From an uncultured Acidobacteriia bacterium (GTDB lineage Bacteria; Acidobacteriota; Terriglobia; Bryobacterales; Bryobacteraceae): a stretch of 64,000 bases of DNA. Positions 8,759 through 17,891 of this stretch are shown here, in pieces (position 1 is the stretch's first letter; every line of letters begins with the position of its first letter). Location of the stretch: the NCBI GenBank assembly GCA_903929755.1, contig CAIYVZ010000003.1:1-64000 (forward strand), given 5' to 3'. A model generated the notes under the pieces. The model was not told the origin of the DNA, did not search any database, and was given only the letters and a program-made list of their open reading frames with translations. The position numbers and the translations under genes were made by a program.

Positions 8759-10375
8759 TTACCTGGGGGCACCCGCGGGGAAGAATTTCGGCGGGGTGGC
8801 GGTGTCACCAAAATCGAAGCCGGTGGCGTAGGCGAGGCGCAGGATCTTCTCCATCTTGGCGTAGTTGATCTTCTCCGCCGTGTCGGTGATCTGGTGGTAA
8901 TCGGGATGGAAGCCGGTGAACCACCAGATGGCCGGAATGTCGTGCATCAGAAGGGGGTACTGGTCGCTGCGGAAGAGGACGTTGAGGACAGTGTCGTCAT
9001 CCCATTTGTAATTGAGGTGGATGCCGACGAGTTCATTGGCGCGGACCACAGCGTTGCGGTAATCGGGGCTGTAACGGGTGCCGATGATATTCACTTCGTT
9101 GGTAGTATCGGCGGCGATATCGATGAGGCCTTTGGTTTGGTTGCTGTCCTTCTCGTCACGGCCGATCATGTCGAAATTGATCTGGGCACGGGTAGTGGCG
9201 AGGGGGCGGAGGGGATGGTCGGCATAGTAGTACGCGCCGAGGAGACCGCGCTCTTCGGCGGCGAAAACCACCAGCGCGATGGAGCGTTTCGGCTTCACGG
9301 AATTCTTCGCAAAAGCGCGGGCGAGCGAGACAACGCCGACCGTGCCGGAGCCGTTGTCATCGGCGCCGCGATAGATTTCTCCATCCACGCGGAGACCGTC
9401 ATGATCGTAGTGTGCACTGTAGAGAATGGTCTCGGCTTTGAGCGTGGGGTCACTGCCCTCGATGAGACCCGCGACGTTGTACGAAGTGCCGCGTTTGCGC
9501 TGAGAGGTGGCGAGGTGGAGTTCCACTTCGGCGGCTTTGAAGGACGCGGGTGCGGGCTTCAGGGTGGTGTCGATGGCGGTCTGCAACTCGGCTGCCTTGC
9601 GTCCAGTGAGGGCGAAGAGTTCGTCAGACAGTTTAGCCGAGAGGGTGAAGACCGGGATGGAGGTTTCGCCATCAATGTTCTGGATGGGGCGCGGGGTGCG
9701 GAGGGCGAGGCTGGCCTGGTTGGTGCCATCAAGCGTGCCGCGTTCCCGGCCGGCGATGTGGTTCGGGTCTGGCACGATGAGGACGGCGACGGCCCCGTGG
9801 TGCAGGGCGTTGGTCATCTTGGCGCGCGCGTTGGCGTAGCGGGTATTGCCCTTACCGTTAAAGACAGAGGCGGCGTCCTCTTCCTGCGGTTCGTGGTTGA
9901 AGATGACAACGATTTTGCCTTGTGCGTCGAGACCGGCGTAGTCGTCGTAGTTCAGTTCGGGAGCGGTGATGCCGAAGCCGGCGAAGACGAGTTGGCCCTT
10001 ATAGACGCCGTCATCGGGATAGTTGCCGGTGAGGTCGGGGGCTTTGAATTCCTTCGTGCCGGCTGCGGTGCGGAGGGCCAGTGTGGTTTTCGCACGGTCC
10101 ATTTTGTATTCGACCAGGGGGACGGGCTGGAGGTAAGTGTTACCGGCCAGCGGTTTGAGACCAGCCTTGGCGAACTCGGAGGCGATCCACTGAATGGCCA
10201 CCTCGGAACCGCGGTCGAGCGACATGCGGCCCTCCATGGCGTCGGAGGCGAGAAAAGTGAGGTCGGCGCGAATCTTCGCGGCCTGAATGTCGTCGAACCC
10301 CGTCGCGATGCGGTCGCGCGTTTGCGCTGCGAGGAGACTGGTTGCAAGCAGAAGGAGACATCGTGCGGAAGTCAT
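8759..10375 (-). CDS. Secreted M28-family zinc metallopeptidase with PA domain
   Basis: A 538-residue aminopeptidase-like enzyme. The start was set at the ATG at 10375 because it opens directly on a signal peptide (MTSARCLLLLATSLLAAQ); the frame upstream reads as non-coding. A protease-associated (PA) insert lies in the first half. The M28 core shows the co-catalytic zinc ligands: H in YSAHYDHDG, the bridging D in RGADDNGSGT, the E-E pair in AAEERGLLG, D in NFDMIGRD and the final H in FTGFHPDYHQITD. The family removes N-terminal amino acids or acts on C-terminal glutamates, and substrate choice cannot be read here. An antisense frame of more than 600 codons overlaps this gene but has none of these motifs. 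Confidence 0.9.
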   Translation of the reverse strand: MTSARCLLLLATSLLAAQTRDRIATGFDDIQAAKIRADLTFLASDAMEGRMSLDRGSEVAIQWIASEFAKAGLKPLAGNTYLQPVPLVEYKMDRAKTTLALRTAAGTKEFKAPDLTGNYPDDGVYKGQLVFAGFGITAPELNYDDYAGLDAQGKIVVIFNHEPQEEDAASVFNGKGNTRYANARAKMTNALHHGAVAVLIVPDPNHIAGRERGTLDGTNQASLALRTPRPIQNIDGETSIPVFTLSAKLSDELFALTGRKAAELQTAIDTTLKPAPASFKAAEVELHLATSQRKRGTSYNVAGLIEGSDPTLKAETILYSAHYDHDGLRVDGEIYRGADDNGSGTVGVVSLARAFAKNSVKPKRSIALVVFAAEERGLLGAYYYADHPLRPLATTRAQINFDMIGRDEKDSNQTKGLIDIAADTTNEVNIIGTRYSPDYRNAVVRANELVGIHLNYKWDDDTVLNVLFRSDQYPLLMHDIPAIWWFTGFHPDYHQITDTAEKINYAKMEKILRLAYATGFDFGDTATPPKFFPAGAPR

Positions 10376-10462
10376 TTTCCTGAGTGTAGCGGGACACGAA
10401 CCACTGCCACAACGGGCACAGATTATGAAGTTAGCTTTTGTGTTTGCGCGCCTGTCGGCCAC

Positions 10463-13234
10463 TTATCCCGTATTGTGAAGTCCGGCTGCGATGCCGTTCA
10501 TGGTGGACGCGATGGCGCGGTCGAGCCTGTCGTCAGTTTCACCAGCGCGTTTCCGGCGCAGCAGTTCGACCTGAATCAGACTGAGCGGATCCACGTAGGG
10601 GTTACGTAACTGAATGGAGCGCGCCAGAACAGGACTGCGTTCGAGCAGCACCGACGTGCCTTTGAGCGAGAAGATGACCCGTTTGGTGCGCTCAAACTCG
10701 CTCAACAGCATGCCGAACACCCGCGCGCGGACCTGCTCATCGCTAACCAGGCCCGAATACAATTCGGCAATGGACATGTCTGCCTTGGCCATAGCCAGTT
10801 CCACGTTGCTCAACATATCGGCAAACAGCGGAAACTGCTTCAGCATCCGCTGCAGCAGTTCAAACTCGTCGGTGCCGCGATTCATGAAACTTTCGATGGC
10901 ATAACCGACGCCGAACCACGCCGGAACCGCATGGCGGCTTTGCATCCATCCAAAGACCCAGGGGATGGCCCGGAGGTCTTCCACTTTGCGACTGCCGGCG
11001 CGTCGGCTGGGCCGGGAACCGATATGCGCGTGTTCCAGTTCGTTGACCGGCGTTGCCTCTTCAAAATAGCGCAGAACGTCGGGGTTCTCGGCAATACTCC
11101 GGCGGTAGAAGGCAAAGGCGTCAGCGGACATCACATCCATGCAGTGCAGTACGTCGGATGTCGGCGGAGAAGCTTCCGTACCGGGCCGTACAAAGGCCTC
11201 AAGGCTTGCCGCGAGCATCACTTCCAGGTTCCACTCGGCGAGCACCGGGTCAGAATATTTCCAGTTCAGAACTTCCCCTTGCTCTGTAATGCGGATGGCG
11301 CCGGAGAAGGCCCCTGGAGGCTGCGCCAGAATGGCGCGGTGCGTGGGCCCTCCGCCACGGCCCACAGTTCCACCACGGCCGTGGAACAACCGCAGCCGCA
11401 GGCCATATTCCCGGGCGGCCTCATGCAAAGCATGGTGCGCTTTGTACAACTCCCAGGTACTGGTGAACATGCCGCCGTCCTTATTGGAATCCGAGTAACC
11501 GAGCATGATCTCCTGCCATCCGTTCCAGGACTCGAGGAGTTTCGCATACTCCGGATGAGACCAGACCCTGCGCATCATTTCGGGAGCGCGCCGGAGCGCG
11601 TCAATGGATTCAAACAGAGGCACGGGCATGAGACCGGGATCATCACCGGATCCCGCAACACGGACCCCCGCCAGAGCGGCGATGCGGACCACGTTGAGAA
11701 TGTCGTCTTCGCTTTCTGTTCCGCTGATGATATGAGAGCGAATCACGTCACCACCGTGCAGTAACTTCTGCTGCGCGATGGCGCGCATCGTATCGAGCAG
11801 CTCACGCGACGCATCTGACAGGCTGCGGGCCAGGGCATCGGTGTTCCCGGAACTCTTGTCACGAATTTCAGCCAGAACACCGGCATGCACGTTTCGATGC
11901 TGGCGGACATCGAGCACGTAAAGTTTGAACCCAAAATGCCGAAATTGGAGCAAGAGCGGGTCCAGCAGGGCCTGCGCCAGTCTGATGCCCCCATTCTGCA
12001 TGAGGCTCTCACGAATCAAATTCAGGTCATTCCCGAATTCGGCAGGGGTCTGGTAGGCAGCTGCGGTGGGTGAGCCATCACGCGCCAACCGCAGCCGCAG
12101 GTGCATGAACGTAAGCAAACGCCTGTACCATTCGGCGGGCGAAGTCCGCTGCAGTTCGGCCGATTCCGGAAGGGATTGCGCATAGACATAGAGTTGCGCT
12201 TTGAGACTTAACGAAGCGGGGATCTGGCGAACAGACACACGCAGGCGACGCATCAGACTGCGGAGGGCCAACAGGTAGTAATCGAGGATGGTCTGCCTCG
12301 CCAGCGCAAGGGCCTCGCAGGTGCGGGCGGCCGTGGCAAACGGATTACCATCCCGATCGCCGCCGATCCATGAACCGAAGCGCACGCAAACGGGTAGCTG
12401 GGATGGGTCCAGGTGGAGACCGTAGACGCGGCTGAAGGAGTCAACAATCTCGTCACAGACCTTAGGGAGAGCCTCAAAGAGGGACAGCTGGTAGTACTCC
12501 AGGCCGAAGCGGATCTCATCGGACACGGTGGGGCGCTTCAGGCGGATGTCATCTGTCTGCCAGAGGCCGGTCACCTCGGCGAGAATCGCTTCCTGACAGC
12601 GGGCTGCTGTGGCGTCTGACAGCGGCAACTCATCGAGCGCCTCAAGGTTCTGCGCAATGAGGGCGCGCCTGGTGAGGACGGCCCGCCGCGCGAATTCCGT
12701 GGGATGGGCGGTAAACACAGGCTCCAGGGAAATGTGGCCGAGGGCTTCCAGAGCTGCTTCCCCGGAAATGCCCCAGGCTTTCAGGCGCAGCAGCGTGCCG
12801 TGAAATGTGCCGGCCAGCGGTGTGTGTTCGGCCTGCAACCCAGCGGCACGCCGCCGGCGTTTGCGATGATTGGTCTCCGCAAGATTGGTCAACTCAAAGT
12901 AGGTGGAGAACGCCTTTGTAACCCGATTGGCTGTTTCGGTATCGAGGGAGGCAACCAGGGCTTTGGCCTTCCCGATAAGCGGGCCGCCATGCTCGCGATG
13001 TTCAATGAGTAGTCGGCGCAACGATTCCACGGTTTCGAAGAGTCCGGGACCACACTGCTCAACCAGTACCTTCCCCAGCAGAATTCCGAGGGAACGAATG
13101 TCGCGCTTCAGCGGGAGTTCTTTGCGGCTGTCCCGAGTATCGGCGGTTAACTCCGCAAGACGCTCGTGCTGAATGGGGGCGGACCAAAAGGAGCTTAAGG
13201 CTGTTTCCGCATCTTGCCGGGTCGGCTCACTCAT
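10463..13234 (-). CDS. ppc: Phosphoenolpyruvate carboxylase
   Basis: Catalyses PEP + bicarbonate to oxaloacetate + phosphate, the main anaplerotic CO2 fixation step, in the cytoplasm. The 923-residue length fits the bacterial enzyme. Key motifs are in order: VFTAHPTE with the catalytic histidine at H177, RFGSWIGGDRDGNPF at about 286-299, IMLGYSDSNKDGG at 576-588, and the PEP-binding loop FHGRGGTVGRGGGP with H618 and R620; the protein ends with the conserved NTG. It sits 54 bases downstream of cysD and in line with dabB-dabA. The DAB importer delivers bicarbonate, which is this enzyme's substrate, so co-expression would make metabolic sense; this is inference from position. Confidence 0.97.
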   Translation of the reverse strand: MSEPTRQDAETALSSFWSAPIQHERLAELTADTRDSRKELPLKRDIRSLGILLGKVLVEQCGPGLFETVESLRRLLIEHREHGGPLIGKAKALVASLDTETANRVTKAFSTYFELTNLAETNHRKRRRRAAGLQAEHTPLAGTFHGTLLRLKAWGISGEAALEALGHISLEPVFTAHPTEFARRAVLTRRALIAQNLEALDELPLSDATAARCQEAILAEVTGLWQTDDIRLKRPTVSDEIRFGLEYYQLSLFEALPKVCDEIVDSFSRVYGLHLDPSQLPVCVRFGSWIGGDRDGNPFATAARTCEALALARQTILDYYLLALRSLMRRLRVSVRQIPASLSLKAQLYVYAQSLPESAELQRTSPAEWYRRLLTFMHLRLRLARDGSPTAAAYQTPAEFGNDLNLIRESLMQNGGIRLAQALLDPLLLQFRHFGFKLYVLDVRQHRNVHAGVLAEIRDKSSGNTDALARSLSDASRELLDTMRAIAQQKLLHGGDVIRSHIISGTESEDDILNVVRIAALAGVRVAGSGDDPGLMPVPLFESIDALRRAPEMMRRVWSHPEYAKLLESWNGWQEIMLGYSDSNKDGGMFTSTWELYKAHHALHEAAREYGLRLRLFHGRGGTVGRGGGPTHRAILAQPPGAFSGAIRITEQGEVLNWKYSDPVLAEWNLEVMLAASLEAFVRPGTEASPPTSDVLHCMDVMSADAFAFYRRSIAENPDVLRYFEEATPVNELEHAHIGSRPSRRAGSRKVEDLRAIPWVFGWMQSRHAVPAWFGVGYAIESFMNRGTDEFELLQRMLKQFPLFADMLSNVELAMAKADMSIAELYSGLVSDEQVRARVFGMLLSEFERTKRVIFSLKGTSVLLERSPVLARSIQLRNPYVDPLSLIQVELLRRKRAGETDDRLDRAIASTMNGIAAGLHNTG

Positions 13235-13288
13235 AAGAAGACATTTCAGGGATTAGGGCAATATAGCAGACTTTGAATTCCGGCTGCA

Positions 13289-14143
13289 TCAGAAATATCC
13301 TTCTCTCTTCCGATCTTCCATGGCGGCGGCTGACACCCTGTCGTCAGCGCGGCCCCCTCGCTCACTCACCCTGCTGGTCTGAATCTCGGCAACAATCGCT
13401 TCTATGCCGGAAGCTTCCGAAACCACGGCACCTGTGCAGGTCATATCACCGATTGTACGGAAGCGAATGCGGCACTTGTGGTACCGCTCCCCGGGCTTCA
13501 GCGCGATATAGTCGCACCGGGCCAGCAAGGTCCCGTCGCGCTCCAGGCACTCCCGCTCATGGGTAAAGTAAAGGTCGGACAGTTCCACCCCTTCCTGCTG
13601 TATGTACTGCCAGACATCCAGCTCCGTCCAGTTACTGATGGGGAACACGCGGAAATGTTCACCGGGATTCATGCGGGCATTGTAGAGTGACCACAACTCA
13701 GGACGCTGACTTCCTGGCTCCCATTGACCCAATTCATCACGCAGGGAAAAGAACCGCTCTTTGGCCCGAGCCTTCTCTTCATCGCGACGAGCACCACCAA
13801 TCGCGCAGTCAAAGCGGAACTCACGGATTGCATCCAGCAAGGTGACGCTCTGGAGTGCATTGCGGCTGGCGTCGGGGCCTTTTTGTTCCACCACCCTTCC
13901 CCGCCGAATCGAGTCCTCAACGCTGCGGACGATCAACCGGGTGCCGAGCTTCCTGACCCAACGGTCCCGGTACTCCAGGGTCTCTGGGAAATTATGCCCT
14001 GTGTCGATGTGCATCAAGGGAAATGGGATCCTGCCTGGCCAGAATGCCTTCCGAGCCAGGTGGCTGATCACGATGGAATCCTTGCCTCCGGAGAACAGCA
14101 GAACCGGACGTTCGAACTCTGCAGAACACTTCGCGCAGAACAA
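13289..14143 (-). CDS. cysD: Sulfate adenylyltransferase small subunit CysD, main part; 5' end frameshifted
   Basis: CysD is the catalytic ATP sulfurylase subunit (ATP + sulfate to APS + PPi), normally working with the GTPase CysN. Visible motifs are the N-type PP-loop LLFSGGKDS, HIDTGHNFPE, the signature FDCAIGGARRDEEKARAKER, ISNWTELDVWQYI, and the characteristic end KREGYF. This frame can only start at a TTG (14143). The natural start is the ATG at 14180, which overlaps the dabA stop as ATGA and reads THLDALEAEGIVVLREVF, the standard CysD N-terminus. The two frames join if one base near 14123 is removed, giving LREVF-AEFERPVLL. So there is either a genuine frameshift or a one-base sequence error. 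No cysN is present; ppc follows. Confidence 0.85.
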   Translation of the reverse strand: MFCAKCSAEFERPVLLFSGGKDSIVISHLARKAFWPGRIPFPLMHIDTGHNFPETLEYRDRWVRKLGTRLIVRSVEDSIRRGRVVEQKGPDASRNALQSVTLLDAIREFRFDCAIGGARRDEEKARAKERFFSLRDELGQWEPGSQRPELWSLYNARMNPGEHFRVFPISNWTELDVWQYIQQEGVELSDLYFTHERECLERDGTLLARCDYIALKPGERYHKCRIRFRTIGDMTCTGAVVSEASGIEAIVAEIQTSRVSERGGRADDRVSAAAMEDRKREGYF

Positions 14144-14180
14144 CGATACCTTCGGCTTCGAGAGCGTCGAGATGGGTCAT
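14120..14180 (-). pseudogene. cysD: Out-of-frame N-terminal piece of cysD
   Basis: Starts at ATG 14180-14178 and encodes MTHLDALEAEGIVVLREVF, which matches the usual N-terminus of CysD, before running out of frame at about 14123. The extra base lies in the stretch GTGTTCTGCAGAG (minus strand). Total length from 14180 to the stop is 892 bases, one more than a multiple of three, consistent with a single-base insertion. The ATGA overlap with dabA supports this as the real start. Confidence 0.75.
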
Positions 14181-16426
14181 CCGACGGGCATCGGCTCCCA
14201 AAGCCCGGCGGGCTTACGTTTGTGAAATGCCGTCCCTTCCATCGCAATCAGATGGATCCAGGCGTTTTCGACCAGTTGCTTTACCTGCGGATGAGCCGCC
14301 AGTACATCATCGATACGTGCTCGCGGCGCTTCAACAAAGACCTGGAGCCGCAGAGGTTCATGCACCCAGTTTTCACCATCATGAAGTGACTGCATCGGGA
14401 GCCCTGTTCTCAGGTCGCCGGCATTACCTTCCCAGATTCCGAACGTCCCCACCACGTTATGCAGCACCTTATTGCCGCTGCCGAATAATTCGTTATTGAC
14501 CGTGGACCCGAAGTACTGCAGATTGATCCAGCTGGCCACCACAACGGGAGCGGTCAGAATCAGGCTCAGCACCGAGCCATCCGGGTCGGCAGCCGAGTCA
14601 TAGTCATGCAGGAACGCACGTCCCCCGAGATCCAGAGATTGTGTTCTTGACCGCGGCGCGGCGATAAAGGCGGCATTGCCTGCCAGCCCCCATTCCGGCC
14701 GGACTTCGGACCAGTCCCTGCTTCGCCTCACGCCCTCGCGCCCCTGCATTTGTGATGCATTACGAAGCCAGGACTGCAACTCTCCGAGCTGCGCAGGTGC
14801 CAGCACCTCAGTGTCATAGAGCACTACTTCGTGGGTAGTTGTTATGTGCAGGCCGGCAATAAAGACGGTGTCTGCGGGAATTGCGATATTTCTGCGCTTC
14901 AGTTCTTCCCGAACCTCGGGATCGTTCATCAGCGCGGCCGCGAATCGTGCATTCACGTCACCTTTGTGTCCGCCGCATGCACCGCAATCGAGGCTGGAGC
15001 CGTAGGGGTTGTTCTCGGTGCTGCTGCCGTGCCCGCAGATGAGAACGACGGGAGCCAGTTTATGCGGGGCGAGGCTCATGTTGCGCAGAGCATCGGCCAC
15101 CAGCTGAACCCGCGACTCCAGCGGAATCTGCCATTTCAACTCCAGGCTCCCGACGACTTTGTCCGACCAGCCCAGCAAGCGTTTTGCGATCGCCCACCCA
15201 TACCAGAGTCCACCTGTTTCCACGGAAGGGAAACAGGCTGAGGCTGAACCGCGCAGGTTGCTCCACGCCCCGGAGAGCCAGTTCATTCCAGACTCTGGCT
15301 TCTCACTCTTTACCTGGTATCGCGGCGAAATCAGCACCGGGCAACGAGCGGAATCCTGGAATTCCAGAGCCATTCCGAAGAAGCCCGCGAAGCCGATGGT
15401 TTCGATCCCATCGGCCTGCGCTTCCAGGGCTCTGCGGTAGCCCTCCGAACGGACATCAATGCAGAACACGGCCTGCAGTCGCGTTCTTGCGACGCTCTGT
15501 TGCTCAGCGGGTGCGGTGGCAAGCTTTGCTGCCAGGGCCGAACGGAAAGTCCCCTCGGCTGCCAGTTGCGCCACATATCCTGCAGTGGTAAAAAAGGCGG
15601 GCGCGGAACTTCTCCGCCCTGCATGGTACCCGTCGGCAATTGCCAGCAACGCTGCTTCGTAGGCCAGACGAATCGCCAGCAATTGGCGTGTCAGGTTTTC
15701 TCCTGCCGTCTGTCGCTCGCGGTACACGGACCACGCACTCCAGCCGAAGATGCTCATTAGCTGCCGGTGCAGGAAGTCCCCGGCATCGGCGACAGGAACG
15801 TCCAACAGAAACAGCAACTGGGCGATCGCAGCCTCCTCGCACTCGGGCAGGGCGCGCACCAGCATCCGGAAGCCGCGCAGGCCATAGACCTCGGGGTTCA
15901 GATCGATTGAGGCGGCGTGCTTCCACGCCCGATAAAGCGATTCGTCCCGCCGGGGCATTGCCCACCGGCTCTGGGTACGATCGAAATAAGAGGAGCACCA
16001 CTTCGAAATTTCGTCAGTCACGAACCCTGCCCAATTCGTTCCCCTCACGTGGTCGAGCCAGTCTGCGACCGTCTGGATTCGAAGCGCCTGCTCATTCCGG
16101 GCCAGTTCGGCTTCCAGCCACGATGCGGCGTGCAGAGGTGCCGGGAGACCAGTGCAGTCGGTGTATGCAGCCGCGATCTGAGCCTCGGCGATTCGCCCTG
16201 CCTGGCATTGCCTGCCGTAGTATTCAGGGGCCATCAGCATCGTGCCATGCCCAACCGTGTCCATCAGACGGGCAGCCTGGGGGAACGTGCGGTCGGTCAG
16301 CCCGAGGAACGGGTTGACGGCAACAAAGTTCTGCAAAGGCCACAATGGCGGAATCCGTTTGCAGGCGGCTTCAATGGCAGTGGCAATTGCTTCGTTTGAT
16401 AGACCTGGCACAGATTGAACCGGCAT
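14177..16426 (-). CDS. dabA: DabA, DUF2309 subunit of a DAB-type inorganic carbon importer
   Basis: Cytoplasmic, membrane-associated, carbonic-anhydrase-like subunit that, with DabB, powers one-way hydration of CO2 to bicarbonate for uptake (known for Halothiobacillus DAB systems). The N-terminus (PPLWPLQNFVAVNPFLGL) is the family signature. The four expected zinc-site residues are present: C322 and D324 in VFCIDVRSEGYRRAL, H466 in ICGHGSSTENNPYGSS, and a cysteine (C481 or C484) in LDCGACGG. At 749 residues it is somewhat shorter than the long DabA proteins. I prefer ATG 16426 over the GTG one codon earlier because AAAGGAG lies six bases upstream. Its start overlaps the dabB stop (TGATG) and its stop overlaps the cysD start (ATGA). 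Confidence 0.9.
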   Translation of the reverse strand: MPVQSVPGLSNEAIATAIEAACKRIPPLWPLQNFVAVNPFLGLTDRTFPQAARLMDTVGHGTMLMAPEYYGRQCQAGRIAEAQIAAAYTDCTGLPAPLHAASWLEAELARNEQALRIQTVADWLDHVRGTNWAGFVTDEISKWCSSYFDRTQSRWAMPRRDESLYRAWKHAASIDLNPEVYGLRGFRMLVRALPECEEAAIAQLLFLLDVPVADAGDFLHRQLMSIFGWSAWSVYRERQTAGENLTRQLLAIRLAYEAALLAIADGYHAGRRSSAPAFFTTAGYVAQLAAEGTFRSALAAKLATAPAEQQSVARTRLQAVFCIDVRSEGYRRALEAQADGIETIGFAGFFGMALEFQDSARCPVLISPRYQVKSEKPESGMNWLSGAWSNLRGSASACFPSVETGGLWYGWAIAKRLLGWSDKVVGSLELKWQIPLESRVQLVADALRNMSLAPHKLAPVVLICGHGSSTENNPYGSSLDCGACGGHKGDVNARFAAALMNDPEVREELKRRNIAIPADTVFIAGLHITTTHEVVLYDTEVLAPAQLGELQSWLRNASQMQGREGVRRSRDWSEVRPEWGLAGNAAFIAAPRSRTQSLDLGGRAFLHDYDSAADPDGSVLSLILTAPVVVASWINLQYFGSTVNNELFGSGNKVLHNVVGTFGIWEGNAGDLRTGLPMQSLHDGENWVHEPLRLQVFVEAPRARIDDVLAAHPQVKQLVENAWIHLIAMEGTAFHKRKPAGLWEPMPVG

Positions 16427-17817
16427 CACAAACTCCTTTCTGTGTCATGTACTGGCCAAAGCGCCGTTGTCAGGCGGTTCGCCAGGGTATTGAAGTAAAA
16501 CCCATTTCGGGCATGAATGTAGAAGCTGCTGACGGCATCTGTCTGCCAAATCCGCGGCAACTGGCTCTGTAGTAAGGCCGCTAAAAAGAACAGCATCAGG
16601 ATCGCGGCGGAAAGCGTCTGGTTGTGTTGAATATGTACCGGCGCCACTATGGTGGAAGCGGCGGTTTCCAGCCCGAGGTACACGGCAGTTACGAAGGCCC
16701 CGGCCAGGCCCGCAGTGAGCGCGTGCCAGCCTCGTTTCGAGTCCCAGAGTAACTGGGCAAGGCCAAGGAAGAAGATCCCGCTGAGCACGGGCTGGTCAAA
16801 CTGTTTGAAGCTCACGAGCCAGGCCAGCGTTACCGGCAACAAGCCCGCAACCAGAACCGCCGCGCTTTTTGCGGTATCCGTTCGAGGTGGCTCCGAGGAA
16901 ACCACGCTGCCGGAAGAGAGGAAAGCGTACGCTTTGTAAAGCGAGTGCGCAACCAGATGGAGAAGCGCCAGATGAAATGCGCCCAGGCCGCATTCCAACA
17001 TCATGAAACCCATCTGCGCCACTGTTGAGAAGGCGAGGCAGCGCTTCACGCTGGCCTGCGTAAGAGCCACCACGGACCCGAAGAGTGCAGTGAAAGCTCC
17101 AACTACCGTCAGCGCCATAAGTGCCGCAGGGGACAGGGAGATCAGGGGGCTCAGCCGGATCACCAAAATCCCGCCCGCGTTGATGATACCGGCATGCATC
17201 AGAGCAGAAACCGGCGTTGGGGTCTCCATGGTGTCCGGCAGCCAGCTGTGGAACGGAAACTGAGCGGATTTCAGCATGGCGGCAAAGACCAAGAGGCACG
17301 CGGCAAGACTAACTGACGCAGGAATGTGTTCCCCGTCGCGAAGCGATTGAGCAGCCGCGAAGAGATCCTGGAAGTTCCAGGTGCCGAATGCGCGGTACGT
17401 CAGGATCAGCGCGCCCGCCAGAGCGCAGTCTCCCAGCCTGCTGACCAGGAACTTCTTCCGCGCCGCCAGCAGGGCTCCGGGCCTGGCCCCATAGAACTGC
17501 AGGAGCTGATGAAGGCTGAGGCTCATGGCCAGCCAGGCGAGGGCGAAGAAGAGAAGGTTCTGCGCCAGGATGAGGGCGAACACGCAACTGCCCGTTCCGC
17601 ACAACCAGAAGGAGAATCGGGCCTGCCCGGGATCCCCGGCGAGATAGCGTCGCGAGTACCGGCAGATGACGGCTAACAGCAGTGTGCTGAGAAGCAGCAG
17701 GACATCGGTCAACCGGTCGAGAAAAGGCATGGCGGCCAGCGCGCTGGCCACACACAACCAGGAGAAGATCTCTCCTGCTGCGGCGGCCCGGGTGTGCTTC
17801 GTACCTGTTATTTGCAT
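16426..17817 (-). CDS. dabB: DabB, NuoL-like proton-channel subunit of the DAB importer
   Basis: Integral membrane protein of 463 residues related to the antiporter-like subunits of complex I (proton-translocating NADH dehydrogenase family) and thought to couple proton entry to DabA. About 12 hydrophobic segments are visible. The conserved core KSAQFPFHSWLPDTMETPTP continues as VSALMHAGIINAGG, followed by a lysine in ASVKRCLAFSTVAQMGFM and a histidine in LHLVAHSLYKAYAFLSSG, which are hallmark positions of the family. Its neighbour is a DUF2309 gene and no other nuo genes are present, which separates it from a complex I subunit. It is the first gene of the minus-strand group and is divergent from a LysR gene 74 bases away, the probable regulator. 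Confidence 0.88.
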   Translation of the reverse strand: MQITGTKHTRAAAAGEIFSWLCVASALAAMPFLDRLTDVLLLLSTLLLAVICRYSRRYLAGDPGQARFSFWLCGTGSCVFALILAQNLLFFALAWLAMSLSLHQLLQFYGARPGALLAARKKFLVSRLGDCALAGALILTYRAFGTWNFQDLFAAAQSLRDGEHIPASVSLAACLLVFAAMLKSAQFPFHSWLPDTMETPTPVSALMHAGIINAGGILVIRLSPLISLSPAALMALTVVGAFTALFGSVVALTQASVKRCLAFSTVAQMGFMMLECGLGAFHLALLHLVAHSLYKAYAFLSSGSVVSSEPPRTDTAKSAAVLVAGLLPVTLAWLVSFKQFDQPVLSGIFFLGLAQLLWDSKRGWHALTAGLAGAFVTAVYLGLETAASTIVAPVHIQHNQTLSAAILMLFFLAALLQSQLPRIWQTDAVSSFYIHARNGFYFNTLANRLTTALWPVHDTERSL

Positions 17818-17891
17818 CCTGTTGCCAGATTAACGGGGACAGTACTCTTTCTTCAAGCAGAAGATATATATGCTAACGTTCTATTTAATAT
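17818..17891. promoter_or_regulatory. Divergent promoter region between dabB and the LysR gene
   Basis: This 74-base gap is the only place for the promoters of both divergent genes. It is much more AT-rich than its surroundings; the stretch 17862-17893 contains ATATAT on both sides of a GCTAACGTTC core, a rough inverted arrangement. LysR regulators usually bind such divergent gaps at T-N11-A sites, but I cannot fix a specific operator by eye. Confidence 0.4.

Noticed and set aside
8720-10609. Long plus-strand open frame of 629 codons
   Set aside because: It is antisense to the M28 peptidase, which has all its zinc ligands and a signal peptide. The frame is Gly/Val/Glu-rich without any recognisable motif and arises from high-GC codon bias.
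16426-17817. Complex I subunit NuoL
   Set aside because: The protein is shorter than NuoL, no other nuo gene is present, and the partner is a DUF2309 protein, which identifies DabB.
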